The notes under the pieces were generated by a model, which saw only the letters and a list, made by a program, of their open reading frames with translations, searched no databases and was not told the origin of the DNA. DNA of 64,000 nt, taken from Streptomyces massasporeus. Lineage in GTDB: Bacteria > Actinomycetota > Actinomycetes > Streptomycetales > Streptomycetaceae. The stretch spans positions 62,001 through 126,000 of the forward strand of contig NZ_BMSE01000003.1 in NCBI RefSeq assembly GCF_014648995.1. The letters are read 5' to 3'. Positions within the stretch are counted from its first letter, which is position 1; each line of letters starts with the position of its first letter. A program made the position numbers and the translations under genes. Positions 53,737 to 64,000 of this stretch are shown here, piece by piece.

Positions 53737-54009
53737 TTACTGCGCCGGGCCCTCGACGGCCTCGGACGTCAGGAGCCCCGCGTTGATCTCGCGGAGGGCG
53801 ATCGAGAGCGGCTTCTCGTGGACGTGCGTGTCGACGAGGGGACCGACGTACTCGAGGAGACCCTCGCCGAGCTGCGAGTAGTACGCGTTGATCTGGCGGG
53901 CACGCTTGGCCGCGTAGATCACGAGGCTGTACTTCGAGTCGGTGGCCTCGAGGAGCTCGTCGATCGGCGGGTTGATGATGCCCTCGGGCGCGGAGATGGA
54001 AGAGGACAC
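53737..54009 (-). CDS. rpoZ: RNA polymerase omega subunit
   Basis: A 90-residue omega subunit that helps fold and keep the beta-prime subunit in RNA polymerase. The core motif [21 protein letters not shown] is intact, followed by the actinobacterial tail with [12 protein letters not shown] 54009 has a GGAAGGTAGAG site upstream. It lies 68 bp after gmk on the same strand, the conserved gmk-rpoZ-coaBC order. Confidence 0.97.
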   Translation of the reverse strand: MSSSISAPEGIINPPIDELLEATDSKYSLVIYAAKRARQINAYYSQLGEGLLEYVGPLVDTHVHEKPLSIALREINAGLLTSEAVEGPAQ

Positions 54010-54077
54010 GCTCTACCTTCCGATGGATGGGAAAGAATTTGTCGGGCTGATCGGCCGACCGTAACGATCGGCGATGG

Positions 54078-54671
54078 TCACACGACGTCCATCAAGGCTA
54101 GCAGCTCGCGAGCCACGTCCTCGACGGAGGTGTTGACCAGGGTGGTGTCGAACTCCGGCTCGGCCGCGAGTTCGATCTTCGCCGCTTCCAGCCGGCGCTC
54201 GATCACCTCGGGCGGTTCGGTGCCCCGCCCGGTGAGTCGGCGCACGAGCTCCTCCCAGGAGGGAGGGGCCAGGAACACCAGCTGGGCCTCGGGCATCGAC
54301 TCGCGGACCAGGCGAGCACCCTGGAGGTCGATCTCGAGGAGCACGGGCTCACCGTTCTCCAGGCGCTCCTGCACGGCCGCTCGCGGCGTGCCGTAGCGAT
54401 TGCCGGCGAACTCGGCCCACTCCAGCAGTTCCCCGTTGGCGATCAGCTTGTCCATCTCGTCGTCGGAGACGAAGAAGTAGTGGACTCCGTGCTGCTCGCC
54501 GGGCCGGGGCTTGCGGGTCGTCGCCGACACCGAGAGCCAGACCTCGGGGTGTTCCTTGCGCATATGGGCGACGACCGTGCTCTTGCCGACCCCGGAGGGG
54601 CCGGAGAGCACGGTCAGCCGCGGACGTACGTCCGGGGGTACGGGGGACGTCCCCCGGGGTGTTGCAGCCAT
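54078..54671 (-). CDS. gmk: Guanylate kinase
   Basis: 197 residues. It phosphorylates GMP to GDP. The P-loop G-P-S-G-V-G-K-S-T lies near residues 24-32, and the GMP-binding region shows [13 protein letters not shown] and [15 protein letters not shown] is the Walker B-like strand. ATG 54671 begins an N-terminal extension of about 15 Pro/Thr-rich residues; a weaker internal start is possible. It lies 58 bp after mihF and before rpoZ on the same strand. Confidence 0.96.
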   Translation of the reverse strand: MAATPRGTSPVPPDVRPRLTVLSGPSGVGKSTVVAHMRKEHPEVWLSVSATTRKPRPGEQHGVHYFFVSDDEMDKLIANGELLEWAEFAGNRYGTPRAAVQERLENGEPVLLEIDLQGARLVRESMPEAQLVFLAPPSWEELVRRLTGRGTEPPEVIERRLEAAKIELAAEPEFDTTLVNTSVEDVARELLALMDVV

Positions 54672-54729
54672 GCAGCGATTATCCAGCAATCGCGGAGTGC
54701 CCGGGACTCGCTTCCCCGGAGCGCCCGGT

Positions 54730-55053
54730 TCAGGAGCCGGTGCTGCCGAACTCGCGCTCCAGGGAGGCGATCTGGTTGGAACCGAGACCCCGCACGCGGC
54801 GGCTCTCGGAGATGCCGAGTCGCTCCATGATCTGCTTGGCGCGGACCTTGCCCACGCCCGGCAGCGACTCAAGGAGGGCGGAGACCTTCATCTTGCCGAT
54901 GACGTCGTTCTCCTGGCCCTGCTTGATGACCTCGTGAAGGGAGGCGCCGGAGTGCTTGAGTCGATTCTTGACCTCGGCCCGCTCCCGGCGAGCCGCGGCG
55001 GCCTTTTCGAGCGCGGCTGCGCGCTGTTCAGGGGTAAGGGGCGGAAGAGCCAC
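54730..55053 (-). CDS. mihF: Actinobacterial integration host factor (sIHF)
   Basis: A 107-residue basic nucleoid protein. An N-terminal charged helix ([17 protein letters not shown]) is followed by a helix-two-turns-helix domain with [20 protein letters not shown]. Streptomyces sIHF binds duplex DNA, affects supercoiling, and influences sporulation and antibiotic production. GTG 55053 starts the conserved V-A-L-P-P-L-T sequence. It is separated from pyrF by 277 bp that probably hold its promoter. Confidence 0.95.
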   Translation of the reverse strand: MALPPLTPEQRAAALEKAAAARRERAEVKNRLKHSGASLHEVIKQGQENDVIGKMKVSALLESLPGVGKVRAKQIMERLGISESRRVRGLGSNQIASLEREFGSTGS

Positions 55054-55330
55054 GCCTACGTCACCTCGGATGTCGAACTGTCGGATACGGACCGGTGAGG
55101 AACCTAGTCGCCCCACACCTGGGGAGCCACGAGCAACACACGCTTGCCCGTTCTCTCGTCGGAGACTAGCGGGCAAGTCCGCCAGAGTCAGCGAGAACAG
55201 CGGAAAAGTCCTGGTCAGCCTTCATCTGAACGGACATTTAGGACATACTGCCCCGGATTTGAGGATGTATTCAGACTCAAGCGGTCCCCGGACCACTCAT
55301 CGGAGGTCTCGCAGGAAGGTCCGGACCGCC

Positions 55331-56176
55331 TCACGAGGACGTCACGGCGTGACGGATCTCCTCCGCGAAGCGCTCGGCGGCGTCACGCAGAGCGACCGTG
55401 TCGGGACCGTGGCGTAGCACTCCCCTGCTGACGTTCGGCACGACGTTGCCCACCGCCGCCCCGAAGACCCCGGGAAGCTCGGCCGGCGTGGCGCCCTGGG
55501 CGCCGATGCCGGGTGCGAGGAGCGGACCGTTGATGTCCAGGTCGTACGTCGACAGATCACCGAGGGTGGCGCCGACGACCGCGCCGAAGGACCCCAGGGG
55601 CTTCTCCCCCGTGTTCTCGGCGGCCAGGTGCGCGAGCATCGTCGCTCCGACGTTCCGGCCGTCGGGCCGCACGGCGTGCTGGACCTCGCCGCCCTCCGGG
55701 TTGGAGGTCAGCGCCAGCACGAACAGTCCCGCGCCGCTCTCCCGGGCCAGCGCGACGGCCGGGCTGAGCGATCCGTAGCCGAGGTACGGCGAGACCGTCA
55801 GGGCGTCGGAGAACAGCGGTGCGTCCTTGTGCAGGAAGGACTCGGCGTACGCGGCCATGGTCGAGCCGATGTCGCCGCGCTTGGCGTCCATCACGACCAG
55901 CGCGCCCGCCGCCCGGGCCTCGGCGACCGACTTCTCCAGCACGGCGACGCCGCGCGAGCCGAACCGCTCGAAGAACGCGCTCTGCGGCTTGAGCACGGCG
56001 ACCCGGTCGGCCACCGCCTCGACGACCGTGCGGCTGAACCGCTCCAGGCCCGCCACGTCGTCGTTCAGGCCCCACTCGGCGAGCAGGGAGGCGTGCGGGT
56101 CGATGCCGACGCACAGCGGGCCGCGCTCGTCCATGGCGCGGCGCAGGCGCGCGCCGAAGGGTTCGAGACCACTCAT
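55331..56176 (-). CDS. pyrF: Orotidine 5'-phosphate decarboxylase
   Basis: 281 residues, the longer actinobacterial (group 2) form. It converts OMP to UMP, the last pyrimidine step. The catalytic V-V-M-D-A-K-R-G-D-I-G-S-T motif holds the Lys-Asp charge network, and G-I-D-P-H-A-S near the start binds substrate. ATG 56176 overlaps the pyrD stop by 4 bases (ATGA), so the two are translationally coupled. It is the final gene of the pyr operon. Confidence 0.96.
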   Translation of the reverse strand: MSGLEPFGARLRRAMDERGPLCVGIDPHASLLAEWGLNDDVAGLERFSRTVVEAVADRVAVLKPQSAFFERFGSRGVAVLEKSVAEARAAGALVVMDAKRGDIGSTMAAYAESFLHKDAPLFSDALTVSPYLGYGSLSPAVALARESGAGLFVLALTSNPEGGEVQHAVRPDGRNVGATMLAHLAAENTGEKPLGSFGAVVGATLGDLSTYDLDINGPLLAPGIGAQGATPAELPGVFGAAVGNVVPNVSRGVLRHGPDTVALRDAAERFAEEIRHAVTSS

Positions 56177-57279
56177 GCCGTCTTCCTCACGTCGGCGCCC
56201 ACCGCGTCGGCGAGCGTGGCGTAGGGGCTGGTGGCCAGGCGTGCGGCGAGCCCCTTGTGGATGGAGCGGCCCCAGAAGGGCCCCTCGTAGATGAAGGCGC
56301 TGTAGCCCTGGACCAGCGTGGCACCGGCCAGGATGCGCTGCCAGGCGTCCTCGGCGTTCTCGATGCCGCCGACGCCCACGAGGGTGATCCGGTCGCCCAC
56401 GCGCGCGTAGAGGCGGCGCAGGACCTCCAGGGAGCGTTCCTTCAGGGGTGCCCCGGACAGACCGCCGGTCTCCTTGACCAGGGTGGGGTCGGACTTCAGG
56501 CCGAGTCCCTCGCGCGCGATGGTGGTGTTCGTGGCGATGATCCCGTCCAGGCCGAGCTCGACGGCGAGGTCGGCGACGGCGTCGACGTCCTCGTCGGCGA
56601 GATCCGGCGCGATCTTGACCAGGAGCGGGACGCGCCGCGCGGAAACCGTGCGGTCGGCGGCCTCGCGGACGGCGCTCAGCAGGGGGCGGAGCGCCTCCGT
56701 CGCCTGGAGGTTGCGCAGACCCGGCGTGTTCGGCGAGGAGACGTTGACGACCAGGTAGTCGGCGTACGGCGCGAGCCGCTCGGCGGACTTCACGTAGTCC
56801 GCGACGGCCTCCTCCTCGGGGACGACCTTGGTCTTGCCGATGTTGACGCCGACGACCGGCTTGAAGACGGGCGTGCGGGAGGCCAGGCGGGCGGCGACCC
56901 GGAGCGAGCCGTCGTTGTTGAAGCCCATGCGGTTGATCAGCGCGCGGTCCTTGACCAGGCGGAACAGCCGCTGCTTGGGGTTGCCCGGCTGCGGTTCGCC
57001 GGTCACGGTGCCGATCTCGACATGGTCGAAGCCGAGCATGGCCATGCCGTCGATGCCGACGGCGTTCTTGTCGAAGCCCGCGGCGAGACCGAAGGGGCCG
57101 TGCATGCGCAGCCCGAGGGCCTCGGTGCGCAGCTCCTTGTGCCGGGGCGCGAGGGCGGCGGCGAGGAAGGTGCGCAGCACGGGCACGCGGGCGGCCAGGC
57201 GGATCCAGCGGAAGGCCAGGTGGTGGGCCTGCTCCGGGTCCAGCCGCTTGAAGACGAGACGGAAGAAGATCTTGTACAT
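56173..57279 (-). CDS. pyrD: Dihydroorotate dehydrogenase (class 2, quinone-linked)
   Basis: 368 residues. An N-terminal amphipathic segment ([19 protein letters not shown]) that associates with the membrane is characteristic of class 2 enzymes. The FMN barrel shows G-L-A-A-G-F-D-K-N and [11 protein letters not shown] with the catalytic serine loop, then V-G-G-I near the end. ATG 57279 follows GAGGAC. The same start region is duplicated 19 bp upstream, and a 13-bp hairpin lies before it (57313-57342), so expression may be separately tuned within the operon. Confidence 0.96.
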   Translation of the reverse strand: MYKIFFRLVFKRLDPEQAHHLAFRWIRLAARVPVLRTFLAAALAPRHKELRTEALGLRMHGPFGLAAGFDKNAVGIDGMAMLGFDHVEIGTVTGEPQPGNPKQRLFRLVKDRALINRMGFNNDGSLRVAARLASRTPVFKPVVGVNIGKTKVVPEEEAVADYVKSAERLAPYADYLVVNVSSPNTPGLRNLQATEALRPLLSAVREAADRTVSARRVPLLVKIAPDLADEDVDAVADLAVELGLDGIIATNTTIAREGLGLKSDPTLVKETGGLSGAPLKERSLEVLRRLYARVGDRITLVGVGGIENAEDAWQRILAGATLVQGYSAFIYEGPFWGRSIHKGLAARLATSPYATLADAVGADVRKTA

Positions 57280-57286
57280 GGTGTCC

Positions 57287-57298
57287 TCACGAAGACAT
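57287..57298 (-). other. Three-codon upstream ORF before pyrD
   Basis: ATG-TCT-TCG-TGA (57298-57287) follows its own GAGGAC site and ends inside the ribosome-binding site of pyrD. It arises from a near-perfect 19-bp duplication of the pyrD initiation region. Translation of it could affect pyrD initiation. Confidence 0.55.
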
Positions 57299-57312
57299 GG
57301 CGTCCTCACGAA

Positions 57313-57342
57313 GAGGGGGACACCGTTTCCGGTGTCCCCCTC
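57313..57342 (-). terminator. Hairpin between carB and pyrD
   Basis: A perfect 13-bp stem (57313-57325 with 57330-57342) and a 4-nt loop lie 7 bp past the carB stop. It can be an intra-operon terminator or attenuator that lowers pyrD-pyrF expression, or an RNA-stability element. Confidence 0.7.
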
Positions 57343-57349
57343 GGGGCTG

Positions 57350-60650
<3,301 letters not shown>

Positions 60651-60658
<8 letters not shown>

Positions 60659-61793
60659 GCTGGCCCTCCATCAGGGATACGAAGCGGTCGAACAGGTAGG
60701 CGGCGTCGTGGGGGCCGGCTGCCGCTTCGGGGTGGTACTGGACGCTGAAGGCGGGGCGGTCGAGGAGCTGGAGCCCCTCCACCACGTTGTCGTTCAGGCA
60801 GACGTGCGACACCTCGGCGCGGCCGAACGGGGTCTCGGAGACCTGGTCGAGCGGGGCGTCGACGGCGAAGCCGTGGTTGTGCGCGGTGACCTCGACCTTG
60901 CCGGTCGTGCGGTCCTGCACCGGCTGGTTGATGCCGCGGTGGCCGTACTTCAGCTTGAAGGTGCCGAAGCCGAGCGCGCGGCCGAGGATCTGGTTGCCGA
61001 AGCAGATGCCGAACAGCGGCGTGCCGCGCTCCAGGACGCCCTGCATCACGGAGACGGGGTGGTCGGCGGTGGCCGGGTCGCCCGGGCCGTTGGAGAAGAA
61101 CACGCCGTCCGGGTTCACGGCGTAGACGTCCTCGACGGTCGCGGTGGCCGGGAGCACGTGCACCTCGATGCCGCGCTCGGCCATGCGGTGCGGGGTCATG
61201 CCCTTGATGCCGAGGTCGACGGCGGCGACGGTGAACTTCTTCTCGCCGATGGCGGGGACGACGTACGGCTCGGTGGTGGCGACCTCGGCGGAGAGGTTCG
61301 CGCCCTTCATCTGCGGGGCTTCCTGGACGCGGGCCAGCAGTGCGGCGTCGTCCCGGACGGCGTCGCCGCTGAAGATCCCGACGCGCATGGCGCCGCGCTC
61401 GCGCAGGTGGCGGGTGAGGGCGCGGGTGTCGATGCCGCTGATGCCGACGACGCCCTGGGCGTCGAGCTCCTGGTCCAGCGTGCGCCGGGAGCGCCAGTTG
61501 GACGGCACGCGCGCGGGGTCGCGCACGACGTAGCCGGAGACCCAGATCTTCCTGGACTCCATGTCCTCGTCGTTCACGCCCGTGTTCCCGACGTGCGGGG
61601 CGGTCATCACCACGACCTGGCGGTGGTAGGAGGGGTCGGTGAGGGTCTCCTGGTAGCCGGTCATGCCGGTGGAGAACACCGCTTCGCCGAAGGTCTCCCC
61701 CACGGCCCCGTAGGCACGGCCGCGGAAGATCCGGCCGTCCTCCAGGACGAGTACGGCGGGAGTCCTGGCAGCTCCCCTGGTGGAGGTGGTCAT
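60651..61793 (-). CDS. carA: Carbamoyl-phosphate synthase small subunit
   Basis: A 380-residue glutaminase subunit that delivers ammonia to CarB. The class I amidotransferase triad is visible: Cys in F-G-I-C-F-G-N-Q, and His/Glu in V-Q-Y-H-P-E. The N-terminal CarA domain (about 8-150) contains [17 protein letters not shown] 61793 overlaps the stop of the upstream membrane-protein gene (ATGA), and its own end overlaps carB by 8 bp. Confidence 0.98.
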
Positions 61794-62359
61794 CGTTCGA
61801 CGCCTTCCCTGGTGTTCGTTTCGATCATGGAGTTGATGGCCTCGACCCACTCGCTGTGCTCGGCCGCGTGGTCGGAGCGGAACCCGGAGTCGATCAGCCG
61901 GTCGCCGTGCTCCCAGGTGACGATCAGCAGGCCGCCCTCGGTGAGGACCTTGCCGGCGATGCCCTTGTCGAGCCGGGCCTCACGCAGCTGTGCGACCGGG
62001 ACGAAGAAGTCGCTCGCCCCGGGCCGTACGACGTCGAGGCCGGCGTCCGTGAGGGTGAGCTCGGCCCGGCTGCGGGTGCCCAGGCCCCGGGCGACGATGC
62101 GGTCGAGCCACTGACCGGCGGTGGTGGAGCCGTGGTAGCGGCCGCTCAGGCTCAGCTTCTCGGGGCCCGGGTCGGCCGGGGTGGTGGGCAGCTCGGGCAG
62201 GTCGCCCTGGAGGGTGCCGCGCCACTTCCAGCCCTCGCGCATCAGCCAGTAGACGAGCGCGACGAACAGGCCGAGGCCGACGACCCAGCCGATGCGGGCG
62301 GCCCAGTCGGTCACTTGCGCCGATTCCTTCTCGGCGGCCAGCAGGAGTACAGGTGTCAC
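61790..62359 (-). CDS. PH-like membrane protein inside the pyr operon
   Basis: A 189-residue protein with one strong hydrophobic segment near the N-terminus (about residues 18-40) and a soluble domain. The soluble part includes [11 protein letters not shown] and [14 protein letters not shown], a beta-sandwich pattern like bacterial PH domains. I know it only as the conserved hypothetical gene between pyrC and carA in Streptomyces. Overlaps at both ends (GTGA with pyrC, ATGA with carA) show tight co-translation. A structural or membrane-anchoring role for pyrimidine enzymes is a guess. Confidence 0.8.
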   Translation of the reverse strand: MTPVLLLAAEKESAQVTDWAARIGWVVGLGLFVALVYWLMREGWKWRGTLQGDLPELPTTPADPGPEKLSLSGRYHGSTTAGQWLDRIVARGLGTRSRAELTLTDAGLDVVRPGASDFFVPVAQLREARLDKGIAGKVLTEGGLLIVTWEHGDRLIDSGFRSDHAAEHSEWVEAINSMIETNTREGVER

Positions 62360-63642
62360 GTGAGCTTCCCGTCGACGAGCGTGGCCTTGCCCCGCAGCCA
62401 CGTGTGCGTCACACGGCCCGGCAGCTCACGCCCCTCGTAGGGGGTGTTGCGGCTGCGCGAGGCGAAGCCCGCGGGTTCCACGAGCCCACGGTATGCCGTG
62501 TCGACCAGGGTGAGGTTGGCGGGCTCACCTGCCGAGACGGGACGTCCGTGGCCCGTGGCCTGACCGATCTGGGCGGGCTTGACGGACATCCGGTCGGCGA
62601 CGCCGGCCCAGTCCAGCAGGCCCGTGTCGACCATGGTCTCCTGCACGACCGACAGGGCCGTCTCCAGGCCGACCATGCCCATGGCGGCCGCGGCCCACTC
62701 GCAGTCCTTGTCCTCGTGCGGGTGCGGGGCGTGGTCGGTGGCGACGATGTCGATCGTGCCGTCGGCGAGGGCCTCGCGCAGGGCCATGACGTCGCGCTCG
62801 GTGCGCAGCGGCGGGTTGACCTTGTAGACGGGGTTGTAGGTGCGCACCAGCTCGTCCGTGAGGAGGAGGTGGTGCGGGGTGACCTCGGCGGTGACGGCGA
62901 TGCCGCGGGACTTGGCCCAGCGGACGATCTCGACGGAGCCGGCGGTCGACAGGTGGCAGATGTGGACGCGGGAGCCGACGTGGTCGGCGAGCAGGACATC
63001 CCGGGCGATGATCGATTCTTCGGCCACCGCGGGCCAGCCCCCGAGGCCCAGCTCGGCGGAGACGATGCCCTCGTTCATCTCGGCGCCCTCGGTGAGCCGC
63101 GGCTCCTGCGCGTGCTGCGCGACGACACCGCCGAAGGCCTTCACGTACTCCAGGGCCCGGCGCATGATCACGGCGTCGTGGACGCACTTGCCGTCGTCGG
63201 AGAAGACGGTGACGCCGGCGGCGGACTCGTGCATGGCGCCGAGCTCGGCGAGCTTCCTGCCCTCCAGGCCGACGGTGACGGCACCGATGGGCTGGACGTC
63301 GCAGTAGCCGTGCTCCTTGCCGAGCCGCCAGACCTGCTCGACGACACCGGCGGTGTCGGCGACCGGGAAGGTGTTGGCCATGGCGAACACGGTGGTGTAG
63401 CCGCCGGAGGCCGCGGCCCGGGTGCCGGTGAGGACGGTCTCGGAGTCCTCGCGGCCGGGCTCGCGCAGATGGGTGTGCAGGTCGACCAGGCCCGGCAGCA
63501 GCACCTTGCCCTCGGCCTCGACGACCTCCGCGCCTTCGGCCGACAGGCCGCTGCCCACCTCCGCGATCGTCCCGCCGTCGATCAGCACGTCCTGCGGCTC
63601 GCCGCCGAGCACCTTGGCACCACGGATCAGGATCTTGCTCAT
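62356..63642 (-). CDS. pyrC: Dihydroorotase
   Basis: 428 residues, type I dihydroorotase of the amidohydrolase superfamily. It closes carbamoyl-aspartate to dihydroorotate. The metal-binding V-D-L-H-T-H-L-R-E-P-G is at about residues 57-67, and later elements include V-H-I-C-H-L-S-T-A-G and I-A-T-D-H-A-P-H with the catalytic Asp. Type I enzymes often form a complex with aspartate carbamoyltransferase, encoded by the next gene. ATG 63642 lies 5 bp after the pyrB stop. Confidence 0.97.
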   Translation of the reverse strand: MSKILIRGAKVLGGEPQDVLIDGGTIAEVGSGLSAEGAEVVEAEGKVLLPGLVDLHTHLREPGREDSETVLTGTRAAASGGYTTVFAMANTFPVADTAGVVEQVWRLGKEHGYCDVQPIGAVTVGLEGRKLAELGAMHESAAGVTVFSDDGKCVHDAVIMRRALEYVKAFGGVVAQHAQEPRLTEGAEMNEGIVSAELGLGGWPAVAEESIIARDVLLADHVGSRVHICHLSTAGSVEIVRWAKSRGIAVTAEVTPHHLLLTDELVRTYNPVYKVNPPLRTERDVMALREALADGTIDIVATDHAPHPHEDKDCEWAAAAMGMVGLETALSVVQETMVDTGLLDWAGVADRMSVKPAQIGQATGHGRPVSAGEPANLTLVDTAYRGLVEPAGFASRSRNTPYEGRELPGRVTHTWLRGKATLVDGKLT

Positions 63643-63647
63643 CTGTC

Positions 63648-64000
63648 TTACTTCTCCTCGGTGCGGGGGTGGGTGACGGCGGGTTCGTTCCCACCGAGCA
63701 GCAGGTACAGGACGGCCATCCGGATGGACACTCCGTTCGCGACCTGCTCGACGACGGTGCAGCGGTCTGAGTCGGCGACCTCGGCGGTGATCTCCATGCC
63801 GCGGACCATCGGGCCGGGGTGCATCACGATGGCGTGCTCGGGCATCCGCGCCATGCGGTCGCCGTCGAGGCCGTAGCGCCGGGAGTACTCGCGCTCGGTC
63901 GGGAAGAAGGCGGCGTTCATGCGCTCGCGCTGGACGCGCAGCATCATCACCGCGTCGGACTTGGTCAGCGTGCTGTCGAGGTCGTAGGAGACCTCGCAGG
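63648..64000 (-). CDS. pyrB: Aspartate carbamoyltransferase catalytic subunit, C-terminal part
   Basis: The last 116 codons of a gene that continues beyond the right edge. The peptide holds [15 protein letters not shown], the H-P-G-P-M-V-R-G substrate motif and the L-L-L-G-G helix near the end, typical of PyrB. It joins carbamoyl phosphate and aspartate. The order continues as pyrB-pyrC-orf-carA-carB-pyrD-pyrF; in Streptomyces pyrR normally precedes pyrB and would lie just outside. Confidence 0.97.
   Translation of the reverse strand, partial: CEVSYDLDSTLTKSDAVMMLRVQRERMNAAFFPTEREYSRRYGLDGDRMARMPEHAIVMHPGPMVRGMEITAEVADSDRCTVVEQVANGVSIRMAVLYLLLGGNEPAVTHPRTEEK

Overview
The window is chromosomal DNA from a Streptomyces. 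It is very GC-rich with strong G/C at third codon positions, uses many GTG starts, and follows the S. coelicolor core gene order (as I remember it) from about SCO1419 to SCO1487: rbpA, fxsA, ppm1, chitinase, hisG/hisE, rib operon, guaB1, rpe, rsmB, fmt, priA, metK, coaBC, rpoZ, gmk, mihF and the pyr operon. I see no insertion sequence, prophage, integrase, CRISPR array or rRNA gene.

Layout. 1-10.2 kb: end of a glycerophosphodiesterase gene, a UMF1-type transporter, rbpA with a SigR-type promoter, fxsA, ppm1, an amidohydrolase with an Lrp regulator, an acyl-CoA dehydrogenase, and a GH18 chitinase with a twin DasR-type operator. 10.2-18.5 kb: TetR regulator, a 46-residue membrane protein, a secreted C39-like protein, a P-loop kinase-like protein, a CbxX-type AAA ATPase with one TTA codon, and two overlapping CBS/DUF21 membrane proteins. 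18.5-23.5 kb (minus strand): PH-domain protein, hisG, hisE, and the FMN-riboswitch operon ribE-ribM-ribBA-ribH. 23.6-31.9 kb: an orphan chitinase-type promoter, an ECF41 sigma factor with its partner oxidoreductase gene, a ROK regulator divergent from an MFS gene, a uracil-type permease, a GH6 glycosidase and a DUF5995 protein. 31.9-38.6 kb: flavin amine oxidase with nitrilase-family hydrolase, a small secreted protein, an MFS protein, and an amino-acid permease with an Lrp regulator. 38.9-42.6 kb: guaB1, barstar, SorC-type regulator, rpe. 42.8-48.3 kb: MMPL transporter, rsmB, fmt and a small HTH protein. 48.4-64 kb (almost all minus strand): priA, metK, coaBC, rpoZ, gmk, mihF and pyrF-pyrD-carB-carA-orf-pyrC-pyrB.

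How the genes work together. The right third is a housekeeping block: de novo pyrimidine synthesis, guanine nucleotide salvage and GMP kinase, RNA polymerase omega, CoA, SAM and formyl-Met-tRNA synthesis, and replication restart. The middle is modular and regulatory, with riboflavin synthesis and uptake under one FMN riboswitch and several transporter/regulator pairs.

The most unusual signal is in the 418-bp metK-priA gap. A minus-strand sequence at 50589-50739 folds as a class II (serine-like) tRNA turned inside out. The T arm and long variable arm come before the D arm, the acceptor stem is closed by a hairpin, and the RNA ends lie where the anticodon should be. Other points of interest are an orphan chitinase promoter where S. 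coelicolor carries a chitinase gene, an intergenic repeat translated inside a ROK regulator, and a hairpin plus duplicated start signal ahead of pyrD.
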